From the NCBI GenBank assembly GCA_003024985.2, contig PXIH01S0000764.1: a DNA stretch of 10,663 nucleotides. One strand, 5' to 3'. Both the position numbers and the translations under genes were made by a program. The notes under the pieces were generated by a model that worked only from the letters and a program-made list of their open reading frames with translations, was not told the DNA's origin and made no database searches. This document shows positions 1 to 8,035 of this stretch, in pieces. Position 1 is the first letter of the stretch. Every line of letters starts with the position of its first letter. Source of the stretch: Euperipatoides rowelli. Its lineage: Eukaryota > Onychophora > Udeonychophora > Euonychophora > Peripatopsidae.

Positions 1-12
1 GTGCTTTTACAA

Positions 13-98
13 TATTATTATTATTATTGTTATATTATTATTATTATTATTGTTATATTATTATTATTATTATTACTATTATTATTATTATTATTATA
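13..98. repeat. interrupted (ATT)n microsatellite
   Basis: Nearly pure ATT/TTA repeats interrupted at about 29 and 52 by TGTTAT and near 77 by an ACT step. The two TGTTAT interruptions are 23 nt apart with identical flanks, so part of the array seems to have grown by duplicating a longer block rather than by single-triplet slippage. Confidence 0.95.
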
Positions 99-177
99 GG
101 TTTTATTGACAAATAACACAATATACAATATGTATAGATTTATTAATTAACTAAATTTAGTACAGTATACTTTATGC

Positions 178-290
178 GGTACTTTTTTTAATAAAAAAAA
201 AAAAAAAAAGTACAAAAGTCCCAAAATACGAAAGACGTATTTTAAAAAAACGTAAGAATACGGAAAAAACGTACAATCTGGCAACCCTAG
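178..290. repeat. A-rich hairpin region ending in a transposon-like CTGGCAACCCTAG motif
   Basis: GTAC plus a T-run, then a long A-run and GTAC (about 179-213), can fold back on itself. It is followed by short CGTATT/AATACG inverted words (about 236-262) and the 13-mer CTGGCAACCCTAG at 278-290. The reverse complement of that word begins with a form I associate with ends of some animal DNA transposons (CAGGGTTGCCAG type). No partner terminus was found, so it is only a possible element end. Confidence 0.25.
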
Positions 291-2360
291 ACGGTAGTAA
301 GTTGAAATTACCTAGATCGGTGCTCAGAATATTGGATTATTCACCTCTAGATTATCCTAGCATTCAGGGTTACGGTAAGGTTAGGACTGTAAAGAAAATA
401 TACTAAAATTGGCGAGACAAAAAATAGTAATTCTACATGCTAGTACATTTTAGTTGTTGTATGACTCCTACTCCTAATCTTAATTATGTTTGTGGGCAGA
501 TAACGGACTCTGAACGTTAAATTCTTTCCGTTTCAACTGTCTCACTTTATTAAACGGAAACCATAAATAAACTTTAGTTCATTTCGTAAATACATTATTC
601 CAGTGAATAAATTAATTAGAAATCAAACAAAAACAAAGTAAATATAATTACAACAGATCATGGGGGGGGGGGAGGCAGATAGTCATCATTTAAGATGTCA
701 TTTACATACGGAAATGTTTTTAATGGATTGAACAATGGCTGGGGGGAGGAATTGAAGGTAATGTTTTAAAATAATTGTAATTTAAACTGATTCTCAGAAT
801 CGATATTAATTTAGCTAGTTTTCAATAAAGGAAGGAATTTATTAAAATTTTATCTGATTTTATTTTCCATATTTTTTTTTTTTTAAAAAAAATACAGTGT
901 TTTTTATGGATTTGAAATATAGTATGATATTTAAAAACAAAAAGAATATGGTTTTAAAACTAAAAAAAGAAAAAAAAAAACTATTTAAAAAATTTTTAAT
1001 TGCTTTTAAAGACAAAGCATATACGTTATTACCTTGTTAAAAAAAATACACTATAATTATTTTATCCTGTTTTTTTTTTTTTAAATAATTTTTAGAGATA
1101 TTTTGCTTGCTTTAACAGACATGATATTTTCATCTTCCTCTTCTCATATGTCAGAAATACTTTTTAAAAACATATTCTGAATTTCTCAGGTAAGGAAAAA
1201 AAAAATCAGAATTTTAAGTGTTAAATTTCAAAATGGCTCTCTGTTCGATTCTTATTGAAAACCTATTCTACCGATCCTCGTCTTTTTTTTTTTTTTAAAT
1301 TAGCAATTATAAGTCAATCTATTATTAATCTGTCCTAATCAAGTTTGCTACTGTATTTGTTTACTCTTTCTCATTAATCGTGTAAACTGATCTTACTGTT
1401 GGCTAGAATAAAACAAGCACTCGTTCTTGTTAACAGAATGACCTTTGAACTGGGAGCCTTGTTACATCCATGATTTCAAACTTAATTGTAATCATACAAC
1501 TAACTGTTGTAATTTAAAACATAGCAGACTCAAAAGTAGCAATAAATAGCTTTAAAAGAAAAACAAATGTCCTGACATGACATTCTGTTTTTGTCATTTA
1601 TTTCCAAACGATGTTTCAATCATTTGACATACGATACGCATTTGAGTTCTTGCGGGCATTATTTCTGTTGATATATAATATTGAATTATTGCCGTAATTA
1701 AAAATAATATATTTGTTTTATTTTCGACTTAATTTTAAATTATTATTGTGATGAAATTTTACAATTTTTAATTAATAAAAAAGTAATTATACATTGTATA
1801 TGGTTTCATTCTCTCTCTCTTTTTTTTTTGGTGATAAAATGTTAACCTATATGTGGCTCCATCTAACGTTATTTTATTTAAATGTTGTGGCTCTTGTTTC
1901 AAAATGCTGGAGTTACTATCATTTTTATGCGGTATAATTTTTAGACTTGACTATCAGTGTGTTTTACTTTAGCTTTACAGTTTCCTTTCGTTTAAATATT
2001 TACTTCGATATTTAGACTACAATGAATAATAAAATTGGCTATATTTATGAAATAGATTTTAGCCGACATTAATATTAGGATTTTGCAATAAAAAGCTTGG
2101 GGTACGTAGACGTGAAGTAAAGAGTTTTCTATTTTCATTCTTCTTTTTAGCCTCTTCACCTCTGAAGATGAGAGGTTATACTCTTGAAGCATCAGGGGTT
2201 TTTTTTTTTTTTTTAATTTTTTTTTACTATTAACATACTTTTATTTTTATCTTTGGATTTATAGTTTTTCATTGAACAATAGAATACTGTACATTAAAAA
2301 ACAAATTTTCTCTTTGTATCTATCTGTCATTCTGAACTCTTTAAATTGCAATTTTCCCCC
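291..2360. other. AT-rich non-coding stretch, no gene recognised
   Basis: Frequent stops in all frames, many A/T homopolymers, a G11 run at 662-672 and a (CT)n-T run near 1810-1829. Open frames here, including one on the minus strand over 1992-2192, are short, have ordinary AT-rich composition and show no motif. The piece 2130-2215 (pyrimidine run, TTTTTAG, then a slightly GC-richer patch and T15) looks faintly like an acceptor or a repeat tail, but nothing firmer can be said. Confidence 0.7.
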
Positions 2361-2547
2361 AATTTGTGTTACACTAGAGGTCTAGAATATGTATATAAAA
2401 GGTCAAGGTCCTAGGTGGTCACATAGGGGTGCTAGGGGGCCCCAAAAATCTAAATTTTTAAAATGCTCTGATTATTCAAATTTGAAATTTGTGTTACCCT
2501 AGAGGTCTAGAATCACATGGGGGGGGGGGTTTGCTAAGTGGCCCAAT
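2361..2547. repeat. two direct copies of a CTAGAGGTCTAGA-bearing repeat unit
   Basis: The 28-mer at 2361-2388 recurs at 2486-2513 with one A/C difference. After it, both copies reach TCACAT plus a G-run, then GCTA and a GGCCC word (2418-2444 and 2511-2545). The second copy lacks about 30 nt present in the first (about 2389-2418), so they are two diverged units offset by 125 bp. The core contains the palindrome TCTAGA. The family is not recognised. Confidence 0.8.
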
Positions 2548-2825
2548 TGAATTCCGTCATTTAGACAATGAAAATAGACTTGCACATTTTTTGGGGAGAT
2601 GGGGAAGGAGGAGCAAATAACATGGGAGTGTTTACCATTGTTTAAAACATGACACAACAAAAAAAATTACCGTCAATTTTGACAGGTTTTGACTAGTATA
2701 AGATTAAAACATATATTTTTACTAGTTTTATTATTATTAGTTTGGTATCCAGATTACCCAATCACAGCTGTTTAATCCCCTCATATGACTATGGCATGTT
2801 ATTTTTTTTTAATTTAAAATTAAAT
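2548..2825. other. AT-rich spacer, no gene seen
   Basis: No supported coding frame. It contains the 15-mer CCCTCATATGACTAT at 2778-2792, which is also present at 6286-6300. Confidence 0.6.
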
Positions 2826-2855
2826 ATTATTATTATTATTAATAATAATAATAAT
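2826..2855. repeat. perfect 30-bp palindrome (ATT)5(AAT)5
   Basis: Five ATT triplets (2826-2840) are followed without a spacer by five AAT triplets (2841-2855), giving a perfect inverted repeat able to form a cruciform. It ends 7 bp before the left edge of dispersed repeat R1. Confidence 0.95.
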
Positions 2856-2862
2856 GGTTAAG

Positions 2863-3090
2863 GAACAAGTCTCTGATCTGTTTTAATTCATCTCATAAAT
2901 GTGGGTGCACACATAAATTTGTTCATAGTTCTTTGCCGGGTTGAGTCACAATAAAATGAAATTTCTCTATACAATAGCCAATCATATTCCTTGTCTTATT
3001 TCCAACAGTTGTTATGGTTTTTAGTTTTATACATCAAAATTAATTCCAATAAACGTCTAGTAGCGTGTAAAATATTTGATTTTTTACTTT
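2863..3090 (+). repeat. dispersed repeat R1, copy 1
   Basis: This segment matches 10282-10500 in the same orientation. The match runs from GAACAAG (copy 2 GAACAGG) through CTGATC, an AACAATAGCCAATCA-like CCAAT-box region, and TTATTTCCAACAGTTGTTATGG, ending in AATAAACGTCTAGTA and TGTAAAATATTT. The core (about 2958-3078) looks about 85% identical by eye, the left third is more diverged, and both edges fade into AT-rich DNA. It has no ORF and no clear terminal inverted repeats. The copies could be old non-autonomous elements or a segmental duplication; the family is unknown. Confidence 0.85.
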
Positions 3091-3157
3091 ATTTGCTCCT
3101 TTACGAAAATCCATTTTCAAATACAATGTTTTCAAACTAAATCAATTGGGACAAAAA

Positions 3158-3239
3158 CAACAGTGTGCTGCCCTCTACTTAGAAAACCTAAGATGTGACA
3201 ACAATGTGCTGCCCTCTACTTAGAAAACCTAAGATATGA
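3158..3239. repeat. tandem duplication, two 41-bp units
   Basis: Units 3158-3198 and 3199-3239 both read CAACA.TGTGCTGCCCTCTA and continue to CTTAGAAAACCTAAGAT.TGA. They differ at two positions, both G to A in the second unit. Each unit holds the small inverted repeat CTTAG/CTAAG. The near-identity suggests a recent duplication. Confidence 0.97.
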
Positions 3240-3447
3240 TTAGTTCAATGAATAATAAGACAGAGAGCAAACGGATAGCTCTGCATAAAAGATAGATTTT
3301 TTCATAATTATGGATGATGAGGGACAGTTGTCCGCCTTTTAATTACATGTCTGTCTGTAGCAGTGTGCAACATCTTTATGGAGCTGTATCCATTTTTACA
3401 CAATGGACTATATTGTGTCGAAGTAGAAATGATCCTTCATTGCTCTA
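3240..3447. other. moderately GC-richer unique DNA, no motif recognised
   Basis: It lies downstream of the minus-strand candidate exon at 3448-3567 and would be its 3' untranslated region if that exon is real. A weak ATTAAA on the minus strand lies at about 3338-3343, and an AATAAA complement occurs near 3088-3093 inside R1. No other feature seen. Confidence 0.4.
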
Positions 3448-3567
3448 CTAAGCAAACAATTTCCATAACTCGCTGATTTTTAAAATGGGATCCTTAGAAT
3501 GCCAGGAGTACACAGATCTATTCTCAGCGGTCCTCAGGTGCTCTTCGAACATGTCGGGTTCATTTTC
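3448..3567 (-). CDS. candidate terminal exon, unknown protein
   Basis: On the minus strand a pyrimidine-rich tract ending TTACATAG (acceptor AG at 3568-3569) is followed by 39 codons and a TAG stop at 3448-3450. The peptide begins ENEPDMFEEH and ends KISELWKLFA. It is charged, has two Trp, and does not look like translated AT-rich spacer. If real it is the last exon of a minus-strand gene whose upstream exons I could not identify, and the foldback element lies in its upstream intron. I do not recognise the protein. The plus strand over the same bases is also open (about 3451-3615), with an ATG in good context at about 3484 and a CAG|GTG donor at about 3538, so the strand is uncertain. Confidence 0.35.
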   Translation of the reverse strand, partial: ENEPDMFEEHLRTAENRSVYSWHSKDPILKISELWKLFA

Positions 3568-3607
3568 CTATGTAATAAAAACATTCTTACTTTATTTCAA
3601 ACACAAT

Positions 3608-3613
3608 AAAATA
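3608..3613. repeat. left target-site duplication AAAATA
   Basis: AAAATA lies immediately outside the left terminus of the foldback element and is repeated exactly at 3983-3988. The word is AT-only, so chance is possible, but its placement at both ends of the inverted repeat is exact. Confidence 0.6.
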
Positions 3614-3982
3614 GACTAGAGTCAAGAAACTGAGGCTCCTTGTGTCCAATTTAGTTTCAACCAAAGCTTATGTGTGGCGCTACCTGGACTTACATGTATG
3701 TATCGATAAATATCTTGAGGTGGTATCAATATTTTTATATTTTCTTATTTTAATACGTTTTGAAAGACAAAAAATAAAAATAAACTTTAAAATATTAAAA
3801 AAATAAATTAGTATAATTTCTTTTTTTTAATATTTTAATGAAATGTTTATTTTCAGCCTTTCAAAATGTATTGAAATAAGAAAAAAAAAAAACATTTATA
3901 AGTGCAGCTAGCGCCACCCATAAGCCCTGGTTGAAACTAAATTGTATACTAGCCTAGTAGCCTCGGTTTCTAGGCTCTAGTT
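3614..3982. mobile_element. foldback / MITE-like element, 369 bp
   Basis: Almost the whole element is one imperfect palindrome. Left terminus GACTAGAGTCAAGAAACTGA pairs with the reverse complement of the right terminus, AACTAGAGCCTAGAAACCGA. The match continues through CAATTTAGTTTCAACCA, a GCTTATG(T/G)GTGGCGCTA word, CTTATTT(T/C)AATAC, TTTTGAAAG and AAAATATTAAAAAAA to a centre near 3805-3819 (AAATT-AGTAT-AATTT). The left arm carries about 35-45 nt (about 3692-3735) missing from the right arm, and the right arm has an A12 run near 3881-3892. It has no coding capacity, as expected for a non-autonomous DNA element, and AAAATA flanks both ends. A 6-bp duplication does not fit Tc1/mariner (TA), piggyBac (TTAA) or PIF/Harbinger (3 bp), so the superfamily stays open. 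Confidence 0.85.
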
Positions 3983-3988
3983 AAAATA
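3983..3988. repeat. right target-site duplication AAAATA
   Basis: Exact copy of 3608-3613, directly after the right terminus (CTCTAGTT) of the foldback element. Confidence 0.6.
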
Positions 3989-3999
3989 CTACCTTCATA

Positions 4000-4608
4000 T
4001 CAGAGAGTGAAAAAATATCTTTCCCTATTTGGAATTTTTCTTCAAATAGGGATTTTTAATAATTCATAGGGATGGGGCCCTTTCCCCAAAATTTTAATAA
4101 TGGAAAGTTCTCCAACTTCTAAACCCTAAGAACCTTTGCTAATTCATTGATTGTAATAATGATATATAGTTCTTTCCAGTTTGTCTGCAGCAGAAAAGAT
4201 AGTGTCGCGGTGTGTTGTGATGACACTAACAATTTTAAACCCAATGCTTTCATGGAATGTATCACACAGCAAAAAAAAATGGTGTTGGTCTGCGGTGGGA
4301 AAAAATATAGAGCTTGTTTTAAAACTTATATGGTGGCTCATGTTGGAAGTAACACCTCTTTTTTTAAAACATTTTAATGGATTATGCTAAATACAATACT
4401 AGTTGCATAACGTTAGTGACTTTCTATTTCCTTACCTTAATGTTACCGTTGGTCAATCTTCAAGACTAATAGAATTTCACCAGTTAGTGTTCGTTCTTGT
4501 AATATAACTTTCAATAAGTAGAAGCAACTCATCAATGGATGTTGTCGACATTCGGTAATATCCATCAAACCATTCTTTGTCAAATGTGATAAAAATTGTG
4601 AAATGGGC
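4000..4608 (-). pseudogene. decayed PIF/Harbinger-like transposase fragment
   Basis: Read on the minus strand in a single frame starting near 4608, the translation follows the order of animal Harbinger (HARBI1/ALP1-like) nucleases. It gives DKEWFDGYYRMS (RMS at 4546-4554), DELLLLIESYITRTNTN, SISLED then PTVTLR, GNRKSLTL and then HNPL. After an inferred deletion come FKIVSVI...HRDTIF...D, KG..GLEVGELSII and ERYFFTL. In the family these match the [FY]-x2-Y-[FY]-RMS...F..LL...I....T..R..I...ERL..TLR block, the FSIVLLALVDA..KF..VD block, LE...L.I and the ERIFNYRLS block. At least seven in-frame stops break it, several where the family has Arg, Tyr or Ser. The GAIDGKH segment with the first catalytic Asp is missing, and the second Asp position reads His. 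It is inactive. The C-terminal half is less certain than the RMS-TLR block. Similarity fades about 15 bp from the foldback element. Confidence 0.75.
4022..4052. repeat. 10-bp perfect hairpin inside the Harbinger relic
   Basis: TCCCTATTTG (4022-4031) and CAAATAGGGA (4043-4052) are exact reverse complements around an 11-nt loop. CATAGGGA follows at about 4065. It is probably incidental or a small local duplication, with no sign of a terminator role. Confidence 0.6.
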
Positions 4609-5211
4609 TTGCTATGAATCACATTAAGTTTAATGGAGGACTCATTTACATTTATGATGATTCTTTTATTCCCCCACCCCCCTAGGAACTTGACAGAAGT
4701 CCTATTAGGCAATTTGGGTTAGCTTCGTCGTGATGTCGGTTGTAAACAGAGCTAGGTGTTGACAGTACAGTATCTAATGCTCATTCTATGCGTGTCACCC
4801 AAAATCGCCATATTTTTCACTGCAACACATCACAATTCACCATTTAGTCCTGATCAGTCTTATACTCACTTCAGAGATAAGGAAACACCATTTAAATGTA
4901 ATGTGGTATGTAGTATCGTATTTGTAAGAAATTGTGGTAAATTTTTTACATTTAAATAAATTCATTCATCGCTATTTTATTAAAAAAACATCAGATTATT
5001 CCTATAGATATTGTTCTTGTTGCTACTAATGATTGTTATATTATTTAAGTAGGATTATCTCCTCTTCTCAGAAATTAATAGTTTTTTTTTGTTACTCTTC
5101 ATAAATTTTCCATCTCATCAGACTATCTTTATGTAAGGGGGAAGGTGGAGTAAACCATAAAAAAGAAAATAATAGGGACGATCAACATTTTCAACAAGGA
5201 AGAAGAAATCT
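4609..5211. other. non-coding stretch between two transposase relics
   Basis: Some upstream part of the Harbinger element probably lies in 4609-4720, where minus-strand INVN recalls the family's W-V-H-P-I-N segment, but no continuous frame supports it. Open frames at 4443-4712 (minus) and 4756-4959 (plus) show no motif; the first overlaps the relic in another frame. From 5130 the plus strand turns purine-rich and leads into the piggyBac-like relic. Confidence 0.5.
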
Positions 5212-5568
5212 GGAGAAGTCTACTGGTCCCAAAGAAAAGGTCTTTCTAAAGTAAAAATGGCTAGGAACCCCTTGTTAAAACTAATGATCTAAGAGATTGG
5301 CCAATGTTTCTTAGTCGTTGAAGTATGGTTGAGAGGGAATGCCCAAAGAGGATATCTTGTTTATTGCATTTGAATGGTATTGCCTAGAGAAGTTCCTTTG
5401 GATCTAAGCTGGAGAGACAAAAACGGAATACTGGCAGACATTTTTATCACATAGGATGTTCATAGAAATGTTTAATTGTTGGTAGACAATTTATTGTGAT
5501 TCATAAAGATCAAGAAAGAACAATACTTCCTTAGGAGTGAAGGTCATTTGCATCGGAAGAACATTTGG
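5212..5568 (+). pseudogene. probable decayed piggyBac-like transposase fragment
   Basis: One frame from GGA at 5212, read through five stops (5290, 5371, 5452, 5473, 5497) to a sixth at 5569, gives motifs in the order of piggyBac (DDE_Tnp_1_7) transposases. VYWSQ.....VKMARN (MARN at 5257-5268) resembles YWS...MSRNRF. AQRGYLVYCI (RGY at 5347-5355) resembles KRGYKVW. LDLSWRDKN resembles the LDFEVYTGK strand. ILADIFIT...LLVDN (Asp at 5485-5487) resembles VVLDL...LYVDNFYTS, the second catalytic Asp. GHLHRKN (5542-5562) resembles GTLRRNRK, with His for Arg explicable by CpG decay. About 100 residues of the usual domain between MARN and RGY are missing, and the first Asp region reads VVEVW where IDE is expected. 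No terminal repeats or TTAA duplications were identified. Motif matches are individually short, so this is probable, not certain. Confidence 0.5.
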
Positions 5569-5729
5569 TAATCACCCTATAAAACTCTGTGAATAATACT
5601 TGTCATAAGAAGATATCACAGCTTCCCTAAATGAAGACAATGGTAATTCTACTATACTTAATTAGATCTATCTTTTGATACTGTTATTTTGGTTGCATAT
5701 ATACCTGATGTGATTGAATTTTGTTTCAT

Positions 5730-5750
5730 AAAAAAAAAAAAAAAAAAAAA
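5730..5750. repeat. A21 homopolymer
   Basis: An uninterrupted run of 21 A, about 160 bp downstream of the piggyBac-like relic. It could be an old retroposed tail, but no AATAAA or flanking target duplication was seen. Confidence 0.9.
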
Positions 5751-6143
5751 TGCATAAAATAAATTAACCTATAGTATATTCTTATACCATTTAAAATGAA
5801 AATGTGCACATATTCTATACTGTTTGGTAAATATTATGATGACCCCCCCCCCCCCTAAGGAAGTGATGCCTGGATGGCTGTTAGTAGGCATAAGATTTAG
5901 ACACCCTTAAAATATATATGAGGGTCTGGAAGGGTATAGTCTTCCAGTGGTAACCATGGGCAGAATTCTGGTAGCATTATTCTAACATACAGTATGGTAT
6001 ATTTAGGATTTAGGTCAGGACTGCCCCCCTCTCTCACCGCAGACAATTCAAATATGGGATTCTTACTAATCAATGTGAGTGGCAAGCATTATATAAATAT
6101 AAACTTTGGTTATTCCATACTATTTGTATTAGTATGGTATAAC
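5751..6143. other. non-coding stretch with C13 tract
   Basis: C13 at 5843-5855. A 7-bp hairpin CTGGAAG/CTTCCAG lies near 5927-5946. CAGTGGTAACCATGGGCAG at 5945-5963 resembles the hAT-like terminus read on the minus strand at 8083. The hairpin CCATACTA/TAGTATGG is at 6115-6137, and the palindrome ATAACATGTTAT at 6139-6150 runs into repeat R2. The minus-strand open frame at 5897-6085 has no recognisable motif. Confidence 0.5.
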
Positions 6144-6290
6144 ATGTTATAAGAACTGTATATTCAATTTTTATATCAATTTATTTTGCTCTTGTGATTA
6201 AAAACATCTTTAATAAATTCCCCTAATTATCTAAAAAATTGCAAAAAAAAAAAAATGTGAGGGGCTTTGCCACCAAGCCACCCCACCCTC
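6144..6290 (-). repeat. dispersed repeat R2, inverted copy A
   Basis: The reverse complement of this segment matches 9277-9420 at about 90% by eye. Shared words in order are GTGGCTTGGTGGCAAAGC, CCTCA plus a T-run, ATTTTTTTAGAT, GAATTTATTAAAGATG, TTTTTAATCACAAGAG, AAAATAAATTGATATAAAA and ATACAGTTCTTATAACAT. The GTGGCTTGGTGGCAAAGC end is the only GC-rich part. It has no ORF and the family is unknown. The match stops sharply at ATAACAT on one side and near the CCCCACC word on the other. Confidence 0.9.
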
Positions 6291-6408
6291 ATATGACTAT
6301 TTAAATTTAGGCTAAACTGTGTAAAATATCAGAGCTCCTAAAAATGGACCCCTTTTGTCTTAATACAGGCCACTTTTGTCCACCATGCCTAGATGGTAAA
6401 ATGTTCCT

Positions 6409-6629
6409 GATTCTGATTCATTATCTTATAGTTATAATACATTGGCAATACGATTCTCACTCATTATCATACAACTCTAATACATTGTAAATATGATTCC
6501 GACCTCAATATCAATACAACTGTAATATATTCTAAATACAACTCTCATTCATTATTATATAACTGTAGTACATTGTATATATGGTTCTAAATCATTATAT
6601 GTATATCCTACATAACTTGTGTTGCATTA
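6409..6629. repeat. degenerate 43-bp minisatellite, about five units
   Basis: Units start at 6409, 6452, 6495, 6540 and 6583 (lengths 43, 43, 45, 43 and about 47). The consensus begins GATTCTCACTCATTATCATA and continues CAACTGTAATACATTGTAAATA. Neighbouring units differ at about 20-30% of positions and the last is the most decayed, so the array is old. Confidence 0.85.
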
Positions 6630-7611
6630 GTTCTAAATTCTTCACTAAATATACAATTGAAGGGGTGAGTTGCTGAAGGTGTTATGTGACANAAAAAAAA
6701 AAGAATGCATACCGTAATAAATGGAAATACTTCTAAATGATTATAATTATTTATTTACTGAAAAACAGCAAATAGCCAATTACAATTTAGAGTAATTATG
6801 AAATGGAAAAGGGAAGTTCTCTCATCTCTTCTGCAAATATAGAAATACTCGCGCAAAAAAAGTTTAATAGGCTGCTTCCAACATCTTTGCTTGCCCCTGC
6901 CGATAAGTGAAAAAAAAAAAAGACTTGGAAAATATAATAACTTTAAATTATTTTTTTGTATTTAAAATAACTTCGAGTACTGTATTCGAAATGTTGCGAT
7001 TCTAATTTTAAAAGCCATTTGCGATTAGATTAGTTTATTCAAAGACGAATATATACTTCCAACGTCTTTGAGTTTATTAGTTTTAATTAAATAAAAGGGT
7101 GTTCCTGCTGTATCAGTTATTCAATGAAATCATTGACATACTACTTCTTGAAAATAGAAACAGTTTCCATTATTAATTAAAGAGATTACAAATAGCAATA
7201 GAAAAATATTTAAGTCCTTTCAGATGTAGGACTTATTATGCAGTAGGCTATATTTTAAAAATAGTTAAAGATTTTATTTTTCAAAAGTAGGATTGCCAAA
7301 ACCTAGAGATATAAGTCTGAAAGACTTTTTACCGCAGGTTTTTTTTTTTTGTAAAGCGGAATTGCACACCTTTAATATAATTTATTGAACATTATAAACA
7401 AGCAAACAAAATTAATAATAATTTCATGTTTTTTAAACAATAGAAAAATTAAAAATATTATTAATTGGCAATTATTATGCATGTTATTTATTTAAATGTT
7501 TTTTTTTTTTTAATGTAAATCGGCAATATTATCAGTTTGATAATAAGGCGGGATATTTTTATTGTTTAGATTAGAAATAAGAGAAGTAGGCTACAGAGGT
7601 TTTTAGCTCTC
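6630..7611. other. AT-rich non-coding stretch
   Basis: No coding frame, repeat partner or motif was found. One undetermined base lies at 6692 beside an A-run, a likely sequencing or assembly ambiguity at a homopolymer. Confidence 0.7.
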
Positions 7612-7781
7612 CTAATTGCCAAGTTGCAGCATAGTATCGTAACTGTGATCTGTTACCCAGGTCACAGTCACAGAGTAGAAAGCAGATTCTGTGGCAGGAA
7701 CAACTCTCGTTGTTATTAAAGAACAGCTAAATTGAGAATTGAACGTAATGTAAAATGGGAAGTTTAGCTTTGAAGTGTCAA
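7612..7781 (-). other. GC-elevated island with overlapping open frames, possible exon
   Basis: On the minus strand an ACTAAAC branch-like word and CATTTGATTAG (AG at 7782-7783) precede 55 open codons ending at TAG 7612-7614. The peptide includes YITFNSQFSCSLITTRVVP and FYSVTVTWVTDHSYDTM, with a beta-strand-like alternation. A TGG|GTAACA donor-like site occurs inside it. However, a second minus frame and one plus frame are open over much of the same bases, which raised GC content alone would produce. No family is recognised. It could be a real exon, a decayed repeat or chance. Confidence 0.25.
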
Positions 7782-8035
7782 CTAATCAAATGGGTTTAGT
7801 TTTGTAGAAAAATTGACAGTATGATTGTATGCTGTGTGTGTATGACAAAACATTCATTATAAATTTTGATTTACTGCATAATAAAAATGTAATTCATTTC
7901 AAAAAAATATTAAAAATAAATTAGAATATGGTACTGTATTTATCTAAACTGAAATGATTCTTTTCATATCGTCTATTAATTTTTATTTTCCAACTTTTTT
8001 TCACCCTTTCTAATAATTTTGCGCCCATGATTCGT

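Noticed and set aside
13-98. Periodic array at the start as a CRISPR-like structure
   Set aside because: It is a simple ATT microsatellite with interruptions, with no unique spacers.
1238-1252. GTTCGATTC as a tRNA box B
   Set aside because: No box A at proper spacing and no acceptor stem can be formed around it.
1992-2192. 66-codon minus-strand ORF
   Set aside because: No motif. The second half is typical Ile/Asn/Lys-rich translation of AT-rich spacer.
4022-4052. Hairpin as a transcription terminator
   Set aside because: The window is eukaryotic in character, the loop is long, and the hairpin lies inside a transposase relic.
4147-4390. Plus-strand cysteine-rich frame with acceptor-like TTCTTTCCAG, resembling a small Kazal-type exon
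   Set aside because: The minus strand over the same bases lies in the same frame as the Harbinger relic and matches its FSIV...D and LE..L blocks, so the plus reading is better explained as its antisense.
4443-4712. 89-codon minus-strand ORF as a gene
   Set aside because: It overlaps the Harbinger transposase relic in a different frame and has no motif of its own.
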